Part shown: positions 42,144 to 51,210 of the stretch, in pieces
Numbering within the stretch: the first letter of the stretch is position 1
How the letters are laid out: every line of letters starts with the position of its first letter
Assembly: GCF_000722545.1 (NCBI RefSeq)
Contig: NZ_JNVM01000012.1
Span: 162,528 to 226,527 of the forward strand
From: Paenibacillus tyrphae
GTDB taxonomy: Bacteria; Bacillota; Bacilli; Paenibacillales; NBRC-103111
Length of the DNA stretch: 64,000 bases
Direction of reading: 5' to 3'
Translations under genes and position numbers: made by a program
The notes under the pieces: generated by a model
Seen by the model: the letters and a program-made list of their open reading frames with translations, nothing else
Told to the model about the DNA's origin: nothing
Databases searched by the model: none

Positions 42144-43664
42144 TTATTTTTTCTGCTGCTTATACCATTCGTTGACTTCCTTCGTCCAAGCTTCGCCGCC
42201 CCGCTTGTTCCACTCTGCGGCGAACTTGTCGAAATCCTTGTCGGTCGCTTCGCCGATAACCATCTTTACAGAAAGCCCGCGCACCAGTTGATCCAGGTCG
42301 GCGAAGTTTTTCGAAACGTTGGTCGACGGCATATAAGCGACGGCCGGGCTGACCACGCCAAGCTTGGACACAACCGTCAAGTTGTTCTTCACCGCTTCCT
42401 GAATGTTCTTCGGCGCACTCAGCGGAACGGAGACGAGCGGATCGTTCGGCACGTTCCAGATCAGATAGGCGATGCCGTCCTGAGCATACTTATCGCCAAT
42501 CATCTCGATGGTGCCATCAGCATTTTTCTTATGGTGAACGCCTTCGACGCCCAGCTTGCGAAGCATATGGGCTTCCTGCCCGGCTTGCCAATCGAGCAGC
42601 TCGATCGCTTTTTTCGCCTTTTCCTTGGAGATGTTGGCCGGCAGCACGAACTGTCCGAACATGCCTACGCCGTCCGGAAAGCCGGTTTTGCCGTCCTTGC
42701 CTACCGGCGGAGCGATCATAATCAGCTCGGCCTTCGGATCGACCTTCTTCAGGTTCGTCACAAAACGGCTGTAGTCGCTCGTCTGGGCGCCGAAGAACAT
42801 CCCGGCCTTGCCGCTTTCCAGCGTCTCCCACATCTGGTTGTCTTTCATCACCGTGAAGTTTTTATCGATGCCACCGTCTTTGTACAGCTTCGCCAGCCAC
42901 ATCAGCGCTTCCTTGCGCTGTGGTGTAACGGACGAGTTCATCAACGTACCGTCCTCCATTTTGCGCCAGCCGTTGCCGGTATCGAACGCCATGAAGACCG
43001 GGTCCAGGTGATAGCCGAGCGTCTGGTTCAGCACGATGCCGACCGTATCCTCTTTGCCGTTCTTGTCGGGGTCGTTTTTGGCGAATTTCACCGCCGTATC
43101 GTAAAACTCGTCCAGCGTCTTCGGAATCGGCAAGCCGAGGTTATCCAACCAATCCTTGCGGATCACGACGGCCCGCTCCATCTGTGCCGGACGCGGGATT
43201 CCGTACGTTTTGCCGTCGATTTTGATGAAATCCCACAGCGACTGCGGCAAGTTTTTCAGATTTTTCGTATCTTTAATATAGTCGTCGAGCTGCAGGAAAG
43301 CCCCTTGCTTCGCATATTGCGTAAAGTTCGGGTCCGGGAAGGACATGTAATGCGTAATGTCCGGCAGACTGTTAGCGGCAATGGACGCTTTCAACTTTTC
43401 CGGATATTGCGCCGAAGGAATCGCCATCGACTCGTATTCGATGCCAACCGCTTCCTCCATCTTTTTCCACACTTCCGTCTTTTGCGGAGGATTGCCGTAC
43501 AGCGGGTACATCATGCTGATCTTCTGCTTTTTCCCGGAATCCCCGGATGCTGCGCCTTCTTTCCCCGTACCGCCCGATTTATCGCCGCAGCCGGTCACCG
43601 CAACCAAAGCTGTAACAAGGGCCAAGGACGAGATTTGTTTCCACCGTTTTCCCGATACTTTCAT
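42144..43664 (-). CDS. sugar ABC transporter substrate-binding lipoprotein (LplA-like)
   Basis: 506 residues. GGAGGGG before the ATG; lipoprotein signal ending LVAVTGC at about residue 26; extracellular-binding family 1 domain with the LplA-type sequence (QKTEVWKKMEEAVGIEYE.. cut here; FPDPNFTQYAKQGAFLQLDD). It catches an oligosaccharide for the LplB/YtcP-type permeases encoded before it. No ATPase gene in the operon; such systems use a shared MsmX-type ATPase. Third of the transporter genes after LacI and the two permeases. Confidence 0.9.
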   Translation of the reverse strand: MKVSGKRWKQISSLALVTALVAVTGCGDKSGGTGKEGAASGDSGKKQKISMMYPLYGNPPQKTEVWKKMEEAVGIEYESMAIPSAQYPEKLKASIAANSLPDITHYMSFPDPNFTQYAKQGAFLQLDDYIKDTKNLKNLPQSLWDFIKIDGKTYGIPRPAQMERAVVIRKDWLDNLGLPIPKTLDEFYDTAVKFAKNDPDKNGKEDTVGIVLNQTLGYHLDPVFMAFDTGNGWRKMEDGTLMNSSVTPQRKEALMWLAKLYKDGGIDKNFTVMKDNQMWETLESGKAGMFFGAQTSDYSRFVTNLKKVDPKAELIMIAPPVGKDGKTGFPDGVGMFGQFVLPANISKEKAKKAIELLDWQAGQEAHMLRKLGVEGVHHKKNADGTIEMIGDKYAQDGIAYLIWNVPNDPLVSVPLSAPKNIQEAVKNNLTVVSKLGVVSPAVAYMPSTNVSKNFADLDQLVRGLSVKMVIGEATDKDFDKFAAEWNKRGGEAWTKEVNEWYKQQKK

Positions 43665-43761
43665 GTGTGAACCCCTCCGTTTTATGTATTCATAATCGCC
43701 ATAACTATATGGTCAGAACCGCGCCGATAGCGCCGCTCGTGAACCCAACCGCCGATGCCGC

Positions 43762-44643
43762 TCAGCCCTTCACGGAGCCGAGAAGCACGCCTTTGGCAAA
43801 ATGCTTTTGCAGAAACGGATACACCACCAGAATCGGGAGCGTCGAGACGACAATCGCCGCCATCTGAATCGTGACCGGAAGAATGTCCTGCCCCCCCGAG
43901 AAGCCCGATTGCCCCATGACATCCTGCGTCGAGCCCTGAAAAATCATTTGCCTCAAGAACACCTGCACGGTCCACAGCTCCGGCTTCGTGATGTAGAGGA
44001 CCGCGTTGAAAAACTGGTTCCAGTTGCCGACCGCATAGAAGAGCGTAAACGTTGCCAGCGCCGGCATGGACAGCGGAAGCACGATCCGGAACAGCAGGCC
44101 GAAGGTGCGGCACCCGTCGATTTTTCCGGCCTCCTCCAGCTCGGAAGGAATGCCCTGGAAGAAGTTTTTCAGAATAATGAGGTTGAACGCGCTGATCGCG
44201 CCGGGCAAAATGAGCGACCACACGCTGTCCAGCAGGCCGAGCTTGTTGACGACGATATACGTCGGAATCATGCCGCCGCTGAACAGGATCGTAATCGTCA
44301 CGAGCAGCAGCACCGTTTCTCGGCCGGGCAGCGTCTTCTTGGAAAGCGGATACGCCATGAAGGTCGTCAGGGCCAGATTGACGAACGTTCCTCCGATCGT
44401 TGTCACCGCCGTGATGTATAGCGACCGTACAAAATTGGTGTTGCCCAAAATCGTGCTGTACGCATCGAACGAAAACCGATCCGGCCATAAAATGATCCCG
44501 CCGCGCAGCACCTGCTCCATCGGCGATAACGACGTCGCCAAGATATACACGAATGGAAATAACGAGCTGAGCGCGAGCGCGATGAGCACAAGTGCGATCG
44601 CCGCGTCGGCGACCCGGTCCGTCCAGGTTGCTCTACTGTTCAT
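43762..44643 (-). CDS. carbohydrate ABC transporter permease (YtcP/LplC-like)
   Basis: 293 residues, six membrane helices, EAA loop near residue 190 (PSELEEAGKIDGCRTFGLLF). It is the second permease of the sugar importer and typical of the YtcP branch (ends AKGVLLGSVKG). It lies 17 bases after the LplB-like gene; 97 bases follow before the binding protein gene. The substrate is expected to be the same acetylated glucan as for the rest of the operon. Confidence 0.92.
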   Translation of the reverse strand: MNSRATWTDRVADAAIALVLIALALSSLFPFVYILATSLSPMEQVLRGGIILWPDRFSFDAYSTILGNTNFVRSLYITAVTTIGGTFVNLALTTFMAYPLSKKTLPGRETVLLLVTITILFSGGMIPTYIVVNKLGLLDSVWSLILPGAISAFNLIILKNFFQGIPSELEEAGKIDGCRTFGLLFRIVLPLSMPALATFTLFYAVGNWNQFFNAVLYITKPELWTVQVFLRQMIFQGSTQDVMGQSGFSGGQDILPVTIQMAAIVVSTLPILVVYPFLQKHFAKGVLLGSVKG

Positions 44644-44660
44644 TGTGCAAGTCCCTCCCC

Positions 44661-45599
44661 CTAGAACACGCCTTCTTCGCCGAATTTTTTGGCCAGTCGA
44701 TTCGCGCCAAGCACCAAGATCAGACCGACGACCGATTTAAACAAACCGACCGCGACACCGAAGCTGAACCGGCCGCCGCCGAGACCTGCGCCCCCGATGC
44801 CTTCGCGGTAGACAAACGTCTCGAACACGTCGCCGACCGGGTACACCAGATCGTTAAGCATCAGGAAAATTTGCTCGAAGCCGACATCCAACACGTTGCC
44901 GAGCCGAAGTATGAGCAAAATCAGAATCGTGCTGCGCAGCGCGGGCAGCGTTACATGCCACAGCTTGTGCCAGCGGTTCGCGCCGTCGACGGTCGCCGCT
45001 TCGTACAGCTGCGTGTCCACGCCGGAAAGCGCTGCCAAAAAGATAATGGTCCCCCACCCGACTTCCTTCCAAATGTTCTGGAGCACAATCATCGTCCGGA
45101 ACGAATCCGGGTCAGCCAGAAAGTTATGCGCTTCGCCGCCGAACGAGACGATGAGCTGGTTCACCAAACCGGTTTCGGTATTGAGCAGGATATACGTGAT
45201 CGAGCCGACCACGACCCAGGAAATAAAATGCGGCAGGTAGACGATCGTCTGGATCGTGCGCTTGAACCATTCCCGCACCAGTTCATTGAGCAGCAGCGCC
45301 ACGATGATCGGAGCCGGGAAGTAAAACACGATATTATAAAAGCTGATCAGCAGCGTGTTGCGCAGCAGCCGCCAAAACTGGTCGTATTGGAACAAATCGA
45401 CGAAGTGCCGGAAGCCGACCCACTCGCTGCCCGTCACGCCGAGAAACGGACTGTATTCTTGAAAGGCCATGACGATCCCGAACATCGGCACATACTTGAA
45501 AATCAGGAAGTACAGCACGCCCGGGAGCAAGAGCAGGTAAAGCTCCCAGTGCGTAAATATTTTTCTCGTAAGCGAAACGTTCCCGACTGACGATCTCAA
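44661..45599 (-). CDS. carbohydrate ABC transporter permease (LplB-like)
   Basis: 312 residues from a TTG that overlaps the LacI stop codon (ACTTGA); AAGGGG lies eight bases before. Six helices; opens HWELYLLLLPGVLYFLIFKY, as in LplB/YteP permeases, with the EAA loop YEAATVDGANRWHKLWHVTL. Forms the channel with the YtcP-like permease. The overlap couples its translation to the repressor gene. Confidence 0.92.
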   Translation of the reverse strand: MRSSVGNVSLTRKIFTHWELYLLLLPGVLYFLIFKYVPMFGIVMAFQEYSPFLGVTGSEWVGFRHFVDLFQYDQFWRLLRNTLLISFYNIVFYFPAPIIVALLLNELVREWFKRTIQTIVYLPHFISWVVVGSITYILLNTETGLVNQLIVSFGGEAHNFLADPDSFRTMIVLQNIWKEVGWGTIIFLAALSGVDTQLYEAATVDGANRWHKLWHVTLPALRSTILILLILRLGNVLDVGFEQIFLMLNDLVYPVGDVFETFVYREGIGGAGLGGGRFSFGVAVGLFKSVVGLILVLGANRLAKKFGEEGVF

Positions 45600-46618
45600 G
45601 TCTCCATCCCCTTCCCGCGATTCGGAGCAAGCCGAGGAGGCTGGCAGGACAGGCGCTCGATCAGCTCGATTTTTAATTTATACGACTTGTTGACGTATTC
45701 GCCGCCCATCGCCTGGAACACAAGATGCGCAGCCATGGTGCCCATTTCGTACTTGGGCTGCCGGACTGTCGTTAAGGGAGGAGACAAGTATTCCGCCACC
45801 TGAATATCGTCGAAGCCGACGATCGATACGTCCCCCGGTACGCTCAGGCCGAATTCGCAAAGCGCCTTGTAGCCGCCGATCGCCATTTCGTCGTTGCCGT
45901 AGAAGATCGCGGTAGGACGCTCTTCCTGCATGAGCAGCACCTTGGTCGAATGATAGCCGCCCTCTTCCGTGAAATTGCCGACCAGCATCCATTTCGTATT
46001 GGCGATTCCTTCTTCTTGCAGCGCTTTCAAATAGCCTTCTTTACGGTGCTGGCTGCCCAGCGAATTGCTCGGTCCCCCAATCCAGGCGATATCGCGGTGT
46101 CCCTTCTCCATGAGATAACGGGTCGCTTCGTATCCGCCCTGAACGTTATCCGCTGCCACATTCATGATGAAATCGCCTTCGACATAGCGGTCCATCACGA
46201 CGATCGGGCAGCCTTCCCGGGCCGATTCGCGCAGCAGATGCTCGCTGATGTTCGGGTCGAGCACGATCGCGCCGTCCACTCTTCGCTCCTGCAAAAATTT
46301 ATACGCTGTCGAGTCGGCCCCGCCGACCGAACTGCACGCAATCAGATCGAAGCCGTTGGACAGCGTGACTTCCTGCGTCCCGCGGATCAGCTCGGAGTAA
46401 TAAGGACCCGACAGGTCGCTTAAAATGAGCAGAATCGTCTTCGTCGACTTGCGCTTGAGATCCATCGCGAAGCCGTTCTTTTGGTAATTCAGCTCCTTGG
46501 CTGCCTGTAGTACCAATTCGCGGGTTTTCGGACTTACTTTATCGCTTCCGCTGAGTGCGTAGGATGCGGTCGAAAGCGCCACTCCCGCATGCTTTGCAAC
46601 GTCTTTAATCGTAACCAT
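45596..46618 (-). CDS. LacI family transcriptional regulator
   Basis: 340 residues; start at ATG 46618 (MVTIKDVAKHAGVALSTAS) with GGGGG before it. N-terminal LacI helix-turn-helix (1-50) and hinge, then a periplasmic-binding-like effector domain (about 60-335). It is the first gene of the operon it should control, with a strong sigma-A promoter and a perfect 16-bp operator ATCGAAACGTTTCGAT just after the -10. When no sugar ligand is present it would stop its own operon; an imported or released sugar would release it. Confidence 0.94.
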   Translation of the reverse strand: MVTIKDVAKHAGVALSTASYALSGSDKVSPKTRELVLQAAKELNYQKNGFAMDLKRKSTKTILLILSDLSGPYYSELIRGTQEVTLSNGFDLIACSSVGGADSTAYKFLQERRVDGAIVLDPNISEHLLRESAREGCPIVVMDRYVEGDFIMNVAADNVQGGYEATRYLMEKGHRDIAWIGGPSNSLGSQHRKEGYLKALQEEGIANTKWMLVGNFTEEGGYHSTKVLLMQEERPTAIFYGNDEMAIGGYKALCEFGLSVPGDVSIVGFDDIQVAEYLSPPLTTVRQPKYEMGTMAAHLVFQAMGGEYVNKSYKLKIELIERLSCQPPRLAPNRGKGMET

Positions 46619-46648
46619 AGTTCCCCCCGATAAAGCTATTCGAAATTT

Positions 46649-46701
46649 ATCGAAACGTTTCGATTTGTTTTTATTATAGCTCCCGAGGAAGGTTTGGTCA
46701 A
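46649..46701 (-). promoter_or_regulatory. promoter and LacI operator of the sugar operon
   Basis: On the minus strand: TTGACC (46701-46696), 17-base spacer, TATAAT (46678-46673), then ATCGAAACGTTTCGAT (46664-46649), a perfect palindrome covering about +3 to +18. This arrangement is classic repression by a LacI-type protein, presumably the product of the first gene. Confidence 0.88.
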
Positions 46702-46757
46702 TGCGGGTCATAAAAGCGTCACAGAACCTGTTAGGCGTCGGAGGCGGCCCCGGCCAA

Positions 46758-46788
46758 GAAAAAAAGCACCGGTCTTCAGGCCGATGCT
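46758..46788 (-). terminator. terminator of the SPFH/zinc-ribbon operon
   Basis: On the minus strand AGCATCGG pairs with CCGGTGCT and is followed by TTTTTTT; it lies 35 bases after the last gene. Confidence 0.75.
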
Positions 46789-46820
46789 CTAGTGCTCGTT
46801 TTGCGTATATTGGCTTGCTC

Positions 46821-47519
46821 CTATCCGTGCTGCGGGTAGGCCAGAGGAGAATCGCAATAAGGGCATGTTTTATTCTCGCCGGGCTGCAGCAGAGCGGACG
46901 ATCCACAACCGGGGCATTCAACGGTCTTGGGCATTTGGGGCTGCGGCCTGCTCTGCTGCGGCACGAAGCTATCTCCGTTCACGGACACGTTGACATTCAC
47001 CATCGAGGCCCCAGGGGCCCATTGATTGAAGACAATGGACATCGAGTACATATCGATGAAAGCGTCCTGGAACACGCCAAGATAAATCATGCGCTGCAAG
47101 TCGTTGACCACCACGGCCGGCCGCTGGTTCGTCGTCTCCGCCAAGGCTTGGACGGAAGTCACTCCCTGCACCAAAACGAGATGACGGTAGTGGTCATATC
47201 TGGCAAAAAGCTGCTTGCGCCGCTGCCCGCTCTTCCACAGCATGTATATGCCGGGAATCAAGTCAAGGAGGACAACCCACACCATCACCCAATACTGAAT
47301 ATCGCTCCCTGCGGCCAAGTGAGACAAGAACGAAATTAGAAACGGGATAAAAATAATAAGAAACGTCGTGCCGGCGTTTTTCCAGTCAATGACTTTCTGG
47401 TAGCTCAAATCGCGGTGCTTCCATAGCCGGATAGCCAGCAAAACGATGCCGATCGGAAAAAAGAAAATAAATCCCAGCGCTATCGCAACGCCGCTTATGG
47501 CTGGACGATCATAATTCAA
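46821..47519 (-). CDS. zinc-ribbon membrane protein, third paralogue
   Basis: 232 residues from a TTG, six bases after GAGGGA. Two N-terminal membrane helices (about 8-30 and 49-65), a third near 78-95, then a soluble middle region and a C-terminal zinc ribbon, CPGCGSSALLQPGENKTCPYC. It is a paralogue of the two genes upstream; all share the opening DRPAI-type sequence, LSYQKV after helix 1, and RPAVVVNDLQRMIYLGVFQDAF. Similar in plan to B. subtilis YdjG. Membrane partner of the SPFH protein is the inferred role. Confidence 0.78.
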   Translation of the reverse strand: MNYDRPAISGVAIALGFIFFFPIGIVLLAIRLWKHRDLSYQKVIDWKNAGTTFLIIFIPFLISFLSHLAAGSDIQYWVMVWVVLLDLIPGIYMLWKSGQRRKQLFARYDHYRHLVLVQGVTSVQALAETTNQRPAVVVNDLQRMIYLGVFQDAFIDMYSMSIVFNQWAPGASMVNVNVSVNGDSFVPQQSRPQPQMPKTVECPGCGSSALLQPGENKTCPYCDSPLAYPQHG

Positions 47520-47561
47520 GAAGGCTCCCTCATCTCTATATATACTTCGACATGCCTATTT

Positions 47562-48230
47562 TTACTGCGGGTAACTTAGCAAGGAATCACAATAAGGACA
47601 AGCTTTGCTCTCGCCAGGCCGCACTATTGTAGACGAACCGCAGCCATGGCACTCAACCGACTTGGGCAATCGTTTTTCCGACGGTTTGTATACAGGCATC
47701 GGCTCGTTCCATTCTTGAATGTGGCCGTCGTCGTTCCCATCGCCAGTACCCTCGCGGGCAACAAAACCTTTCTGATGGAAAATAAGGGTCAACGAATACA
47801 TATTTATGGAAGCATGCGGAATCATGCCGCGACCGATCATGCGTTTCAAATCGTTGATCACCACGACCCGGCGCTGGTTGATTAATTTCTCGATGCCGAG
47901 AATGGATTTGATCCCTTGCTCCATGATGATATTGCGATAAAGCATGTACCGGTCATTGAGCCGCTTTCGCTGCCACTGGCTTATCCCTAACAGGAATACA
48001 CCCGGAAGAAGAAAAAATAGTTGATTGATTTCATTCGTGAAGATTAAGCACATCAAAGGAAACATAATCAAAAACGCCGTGCCCGCAACTGCCCAATCAT
48101 ATATTTTTTGATAGCTCAAGTTCCGATGCTTCCGTACACGGATAACGAACAGAATGATACCGGCCGGGAAAAAGAGAACCAAAGCCAGTACCACTAGCAC
48201 GCCGTTTATCGCCGGTTTATCCATATCCAA
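47562..48230 (-). CDS. zinc-ribbon membrane protein, second paralogue
   Basis: 222 residues. TTG at 48230 (LDMDKPAING) is chosen because both paralogues start with TTG at the same aligned place; an ATG two codons later is possible. Hydrophobic helices at about 9-30, 49-65 and 70-85; the conserved core is RRVVVINDLKRMIGRGMIPHA; C-terminal ribbon CHGCGSSTIVRPGESKACPYC. The most divergent of the three copies. It lies 43 bases after the first paralogue. Function as above, by inference. Confidence 0.75.
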   Translation of the reverse strand: MDMDKPAINGVLVVLALVLFFPAGIILFVIRVRKHRNLSYQKIYDWAVAGTAFLIMFPLMCLIFTNEINQLFFLLPGVFLLGISQWQRKRLNDRYMLYRNIIMEQGIKSILGIEKLINQRRVVVINDLKRMIGRGMIPHASINMYSLTLIFHQKGFVAREGTGDGNDDGHIQEWNEPMPVYKPSEKRLPKSVECHGCGSSTIVRPGESKACPYCDSLLSYPQ

Positions 48231-48273
48231 TTCGCTTTCCGCCTCCCCTCTTGATGTGCTGAATACCTGCCTT

Positions 48274-49062
48274 CTATCCGCTCTTCGGATACGTTAGAGG
48301 GGAATCGCAATACTGACACGCCTTGCTTTCGCCGGGCTGCAGCAAGGTCGACGAACCGCAGCCGGGACACTCCACTGTCTTCGGCTGCAGCTTCTCCACC
48401 GTTTTGGACGACGAGGTCGTTTCGATGTGCCCGTTTATGAGTAAATCGAACATATCTTTGAGATCAACGTCTTTTGCCAAATCTTCCAATTCCTTCATTG
48501 CTGCAGCGCGTTTTGAGGAGAAATCCCTTTCCGGCGGTTCTGCAGTCCGCTTCATAACGATGGTCATTGAATGCATATCGACAAAAGCATCCTGGAACGC
48601 GCCAAGATAGATCAGGCGTCTCAAATCGTTGGCAACGACCGCCGGCCTCTGCTTGGTCATCTCCACGATCGTCTGGATCGAAGTAATTCCTTCTGTTGCG
48701 ACGATATGACGATAATGATCGTACAGGGCAAAAAGCTGCTTGCGTTTCTGTCCGCTCTTCCACAGCATGAACAGCCCCGGCAGCAGCAGAAACAAGATAA
48801 CGGCGATACAAGACAAATAGAGCCCCCCCATCTTCTTCTCTTGGACGGCGAAGGACAGGGTAAAGTAAAGCGGAAATACAGATAACCCAAATAAAGTAAA
48901 TAATGTTGCCCCGGCGTTTTTCAAATCCAATACTTTTTGATAACTCAGCTCGCGATGCTTCCACAGTCGGATAGCCACCAAAATGAGACCCGCTGGAAAA
49001 AACAAGAGGAACGCCAGTAGGATCCAGCCGCCTTTTATAGCAGGTCTATCGTCAAATTCCAA
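48274..49062 (-). CDS. zinc-ribbon membrane protein, first paralogue
   Basis: 262 residues from TTG 49062, six bases after GAGGGA. Same plan as the next two genes: three membrane helices in the first 100 residues, RPAVVANDLRRLIYLGAFQD, an extra linker of about 35 residues (KELEDLAKDVDLKDMFDLLI), and a C-terminal CPGCGSSTLLQPGESKACQYC ribbon. It is the longest copy. Tandem duplication inside the operon is clear from the shared motifs. Confidence 0.78.
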   Translation of the reverse strand: MEFDDRPAIKGGWILLAFLLFFPAGLILVAIRLWKHRELSYQKVLDLKNAGATLFTLFGLSVFPLYFTLSFAVQEKKMGGLYLSCIAVILFLLLPGLFMLWKSGQKRKQLFALYDHYRHIVATEGITSIQTIVEMTKQRPAVVANDLRRLIYLGAFQDAFVDMHSMTIVMKRTAEPPERDFSSKRAAAMKELEDLAKDVDLKDMFDLLINGHIETTSSSKTVEKLQPKTVECPGCGSSTLLQPGESKACQYCDSPLTYPKSG

Positions 49063-49110
49063 GCGTGTTCCCTCATCTCTTCTATATTGCTCTGATGCAC
49101 CGTGCCGACC

Positions 49111-49854
49111 TCATTTCAACGTGATCAGCTGGCTGTTTCTGCGGCCCAGGTCGGCGGAGATATCGCGCAGAAGCTTGCGGGACATCTCGACCTTGCCCGT
49201 CTCTCCCGCCTGATCACTGAGCCCGCGGACGCAGCGCTCCAATTCCTTGATCTGCCACAGCAAGTTCTCCTCCATATGGATCATCGAAGGATGGGAAACC
49301 GGGTCGCTGTACTTCACTTTTTCGATCAGCTCCCGCACTCCCGCATTCAACGCTTCCCGTTCCTCGATTTCCTCTTCTTCCAGCGCATAGCTCACCGAGT
49401 CGAGAGCCAGCTTCATCTGCTTCATCAACTGCATCTGTGCCCTTTGATCGTCCTCTTGATTCCGCACATAATTCGTAAAATGATAGGCAAGCCCCATCCC
49501 GATCGCCCAGACCGCGGCGGTGATGACTTCAATCACCACGTAAGAGGTCAGGGAAATCCGCAAGGTGAGCCAGAAGAATGCCGTATGAAAAATAGCGGCA
49601 GCTCCATACAACACCGATATCGTAACGAAGGTCAAGGAGGCGGGAAGCCCGTCTCCACGACGGTTTTGCTTCACTTCGGGTACAGCGCAGTAATAACATG
49701 CCGCTTCCGCAAGAACGATGGAGATCAAGGAAGTCCACCAGTGCCCTGTTCCCCAATCCTCCACACTGCATAAGAAAAAGGCAGCTACGGTTACCAAGAC
49801 AATGAGGCCGAACATCAATTTGGCGGCCACGGCAGGCAAACGATTCATATTCAT
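49111..49854 (-). CDS. membrane protein with C-terminal coiled coil
   Basis: 247 residues; AAAAGGAG precedes the ATG. Four membrane helices (about 10-30, 38-55, 72-92, 102-122), then an extended helical, charged tail (about 130-247) rich in Glu, with EEEEIEEREALNAGVRELIE and likely coiled coil. It follows the SPFH gene by 13 bases and precedes the three zinc-ribbon membrane genes. In position and plan it corresponds to YdjH of B. subtilis, a membrane protein linked with YdjG, YdjI and PspA; equivalence is an inference. Confidence 0.72.
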   Translation of the reverse strand: MNMNRLPAVAAKLMFGLIVLVTVAAFFLCSVEDWGTGHWWTSLISIVLAEAACYYCAVPEVKQNRRGDGLPASLTFVTISVLYGAAAIFHTAFFWLTLRISLTSYVVIEVITAAVWAIGMGLAYHFTNYVRNQEDDQRAQMQLMKQMKLALDSVSYALEEEEIEEREALNAGVRELIEKVKYSDPVSHPSMIHMEENLLWQIKELERCVRGLSDQAGETGKVEMSRKLLRDISADLGRRNSQLITLK

Positions 49855-49867
49855 CTCAAGCTCCTTT

Positions 49868-51154
49868 TCACCCTAACTTATTCCCGCATTCAAAACAAAA
49901 CTTTTGCCCCGGCTGTACGACCTGCTGACACTGACTGCAAGTGAGCACCATACTCTTGCCGCACTCCGGACAAAACTTCGCCCCCGCTTCCACCATCGTC
50001 GCGCATTGAGGACAAGGAGCGCCCAGCGACTCCCCGCATTTCGCGCAATGAAGCGCTTGTTCCGGGTTATCCGCTTGGCAGCGTGGACAAGGATGGTACT
50101 TATCGCCGCAGTTCGGGCAAAACTTCGATCCCGCCGGAAGGGAATGTCCACATGCTTGGCAGGCAACGTCCGAGGAAGCAGCTCCCTGCTTGAGCGAATG
50201 TCCGCACCCTCTGCAAAAGCTGGAATCATGCGCATTGCTCATGCTGCAATTCGAACAAGTCTGAACGGGAGTAGACACATCCATATGTCCCGTCAACCGC
50301 GAAAACGAATCGCCAATCGTCATACCGACGCCTTGACCGAGCCCCAGACCGATGCCCGCTCCCAAGAAGGCCGATGAATTCCCTTCGTTCTTCGCCGCGC
50401 TTTCCAGCGTATTGAAGGTTCTTTCCTGCTGGTAGGAGAAGCCAAGAATGTCCATTTCCGCTTTTTTCGCCAGCGCTTCCTTTAACCGCTTCGTGGCCGG
50501 ATCTTCCTCGGGCAGATTGATGGAATCGATCTGGAAGCCGACTAGGCGAATTCCGTACTCTTGAAAAATCGAAACGATTCGACTTTCCATATGTTTGGAG
50601 ATTTCGGAGATATAAGCGTTGATTTCCAGAATGCTAATTTTTTTATGTACCAGATAAGCGGAGATGAGCTCTTTGATGTTCATCATCAAGATGCTGCGAA
50701 AATATTTGCCAAGCGCCGCTTGATCGACCGCCGGAAGCGTTCCGACCAGCTTAAGCAGAAACTTGCGCGTGTCTTCGATCTGGATGCCTAGCTGACCGAA
50801 CGCCCGGACCGATACCATCATGTGGTATTTGGGCTCCTGCAGTTGAATCGGAGTCGGCGTCCCCCATTTCAAGTCCAGCTTGTGCAGCTTGTTCACGAAC
50901 CAAATTTCCGCCGTAAACGGCGACTTGCCGCCAAAAGGCAAATTGACGACGGAGGAAAGAACCGGAATATTTTGCGTCGATAGCGTATGCCGGCCGGGAC
51001 CGAGCAGGTCAAGCGCCTCCCCGCCTTTGAACAACAGCGCTTCCTGGGTTTCATTGACGATCAGTTGAGTCCATGTGCCTAGTTCCTGGTTCGGATATTT
51101 CCATACCAATAAATCGGGCGGCCCGTCGAATTTGACTACTTCTATAATTGCCAT
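49868..51154 (-). CDS. SPFH-domain protein with five zinc ribbons (YdjI-like)
   Basis: 428 residues. Residues about 1-255 form the SPFH (stomatin/prohibitin/flotillin) region of the YdjI type, with FAGKSPF-like LPFGGKSPFTAEIWFVN and a long helix near 205-250; no N-terminal membrane segment. Residues 262-289 are a Gly-rich linker. Residues 300-428 hold ten CxxC pairs, that is five zinc ribbons in a row (CSNC/CRGC, CQAC/CPNC, CPRC/CAKC, CPQC/CPEC, CSQC/CFEC), more than usual for the family. In B. subtilis YdjI links PspA to the membrane proteins YdjG and YdjH. Here it heads the operon but no pspA gene lies beside it. An ECF-like promoter lies upstream. Confidence 0.88.
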   Translation of the reverse strand: MAIIEVVKFDGPPDLLVWKYPNQELGTWTQLIVNETQEALLFKGGEALDLLGPGRHTLSTQNIPVLSSVVNLPFGGKSPFTAEIWFVNKLHKLDLKWGTPTPIQLQEPKYHMMVSVRAFGQLGIQIEDTRKFLLKLVGTLPAVDQAALGKYFRSILMMNIKELISAYLVHKKISILEINAYISEISKHMESRIVSIFQEYGIRLVGFQIDSINLPEEDPATKRLKEALAKKAEMDILGFSYQQERTFNTLESAAKNEGNSSAFLGAGIGLGLGQGVGMTIGDSFSRLTGHMDVSTPVQTCSNCSMSNAHDSSFCRGCGHSLKQGAASSDVACQACGHSLPAGSKFCPNCGDKYHPCPRCQADNPEQALHCAKCGESLGAPCPQCATMVEAGAKFCPECGKSMVLTCSQCQQVVQPGQKFCFECGNKLG

Positions 51155-51210
51155 CTAGGTACCCCTTTCCATATGCTGGTCTCACGTGAAATCCTTTTAC
51201 ATTAATATAC

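Noticed and set aside
42288..43670. Long plus-strand frame over the binding-protein gene
   Set aside because: Antisense to an intact lipoprotein gene with a good ribosome site; the product is Arg/His/Val-rich shadow sequence.
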